Shown here one piece after another: positions 5,399 through 5,499 of a stretch of 5,499 bases of DNA. The notes under the pieces are model-generated. The model was not told the origin of the DNA, ran no database searches, and saw nothing but the letters and a program-made list of their open reading frames with translations. The DNA comes from Actinomycetota bacterium (lineage in GTDB: Bacteria; Actinomycetota; Actinomycetes; Nanopelagicales; Nanopelagicaceae). The stretch lies in NCBI GenBank assembly GCA_005787645.1, contig SYAM01000113.1:1-5499 (forward strand), read 5' to 3'. The translations under genes were made by a program, and so were the position numbers. Numbering within the stretch: the stretch's first letter is position 1; every line of letters begins with the position of its first letter.

Positions 5399-5403
5399 CT
5401 CCT
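5399..5403 (-). promoter_or_regulatory. sodN ribosome-binding site
   Basis: On the minus strand AGGAG lies 5 nt upstream of the ATG at 5393. It is the clearest Shine-Dalgarno sequence in the window and is the reason for choosing the longest SodN start over internal Met13 and Met17. Confidence 0.75.
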
Positions 5404-5499
5404 ATTCACAATATCGTTTTCACGCTATCTCCAGTAGAGCCTACCTGTCTTAATGGTTACTCTCATCTTGTGAAGCCACACCAGCATCGCCCCCAGCCA
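5404..5499. other. sodN upstream region, possible end of an upstream gene
   Basis: No convincing promoter for sodN was found; TTAAGA and TAGGCT sequences are present on the minus strand but not at a standard spacing. A minus-strand frame entering from the right edge reads AGGDAGVASQDESNH and stops at 5450, 56 bp before sodN; it could be the polar C-terminus of a co-directional gene. A second minus-strand frame stays open to 5425. Fifteen to twenty-five open codons are not enough to call a gene, and neither tail resembles a known SodX end. Confidence 0.2.

Noticed and set aside
5470..5499. GTG-initiated plus-strand gene running off the right edge (possible divergent sodX)
   Set aside because: Only ten codons are visible (VKPHQHRPQP), with no ribosome-binding site and no resemblance to a signal-peptidase start.

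Overview
The window looks like a chromosomal segment of a streamlined actinobacterium with intermediate GC. The gene content and order match the conserved actinobacterial block known in Mycobacterium tuberculosis around Rv3221c-Rv3228: rsgA, aroA, a divergent SRAP/HMCES gene, sigH, its anti-sigma factor, and a small biotinyl-carrier protein. Compact spacing (ATGA overlaps, a 2-bp gap), moderate GC by eye and a nickel superoxide dismutase would fit a planktonic lineage such as the freshwater Nanopelagicales (acI) or relatives. That placement is inference; the actinobacterial assignment is firm.

Layout. (1) Positions 1-2314, minus strand: aroA (EPSP synthase, shikimate pathway), followed after 2 bp by rsgA (ribosome-assembly GTPase), which runs off the left edge just after its zinc knuckle. 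AroA has an unusual low-complexity N-terminal extension containing four 9-bp repeats. (2) Positions 2315-2345: a very short divergent interval with a small dyad. (3) Positions 2346-3023, plus strand: an SRAP/HMCES-family protein that senses abasic sites in DNA; its catalytic Cys2 fixes the start codon. (4) Positions 3024-3122: a 99-bp intergenic region holding an array with 8-bp periodicity and then a match to the thiol-stress sigma promoter, GGAAT-N18-GTT. (5) Positions 3123-4903, plus strand: sigH/sigR, overlapping its zinc anti-sigma factor rshA/rsrA by 4 bp; then after 61 bp a TB7.3-like biotin/lipoyl-attachment protein, overlapping by 4 bp an FlK-like hotdog thioesterase. (6) Positions 4950-5393, minus strand, convergent: sodN, a nickel superoxide dismutase with a perfect Ni-hook and a lengthened, lysine-rich propeptide.

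How the genes work together. SigH and RshA form a classic disulfide-stress switch: oxidation of RshA releases SigH, which should then transcribe its own operon from the promoter seen here. The small biotinyl carrier and thioesterase lie downstream in the same direction and may be co-transcribed, which would place an acyl/CO2-carrier pair under redox control (inference). SodN, facing the operon, adds superoxide defence. The SRAP protein protects abasic sites in single-stranded DNA. AroA and RsgA are housekeeping.

No RNA gene, CRISPR array, insertion sequence or phage remnant was seen, and there is no gene-free stretch longer than about 110 bp. The most distinctive points are the self-directed SigH promoter placed almost on top of the start codon, the 8-bp array next to it, the biotinyl-carrier plus FlK-like thioesterase pair, and the duplicated lysine-rich leader of SodN.
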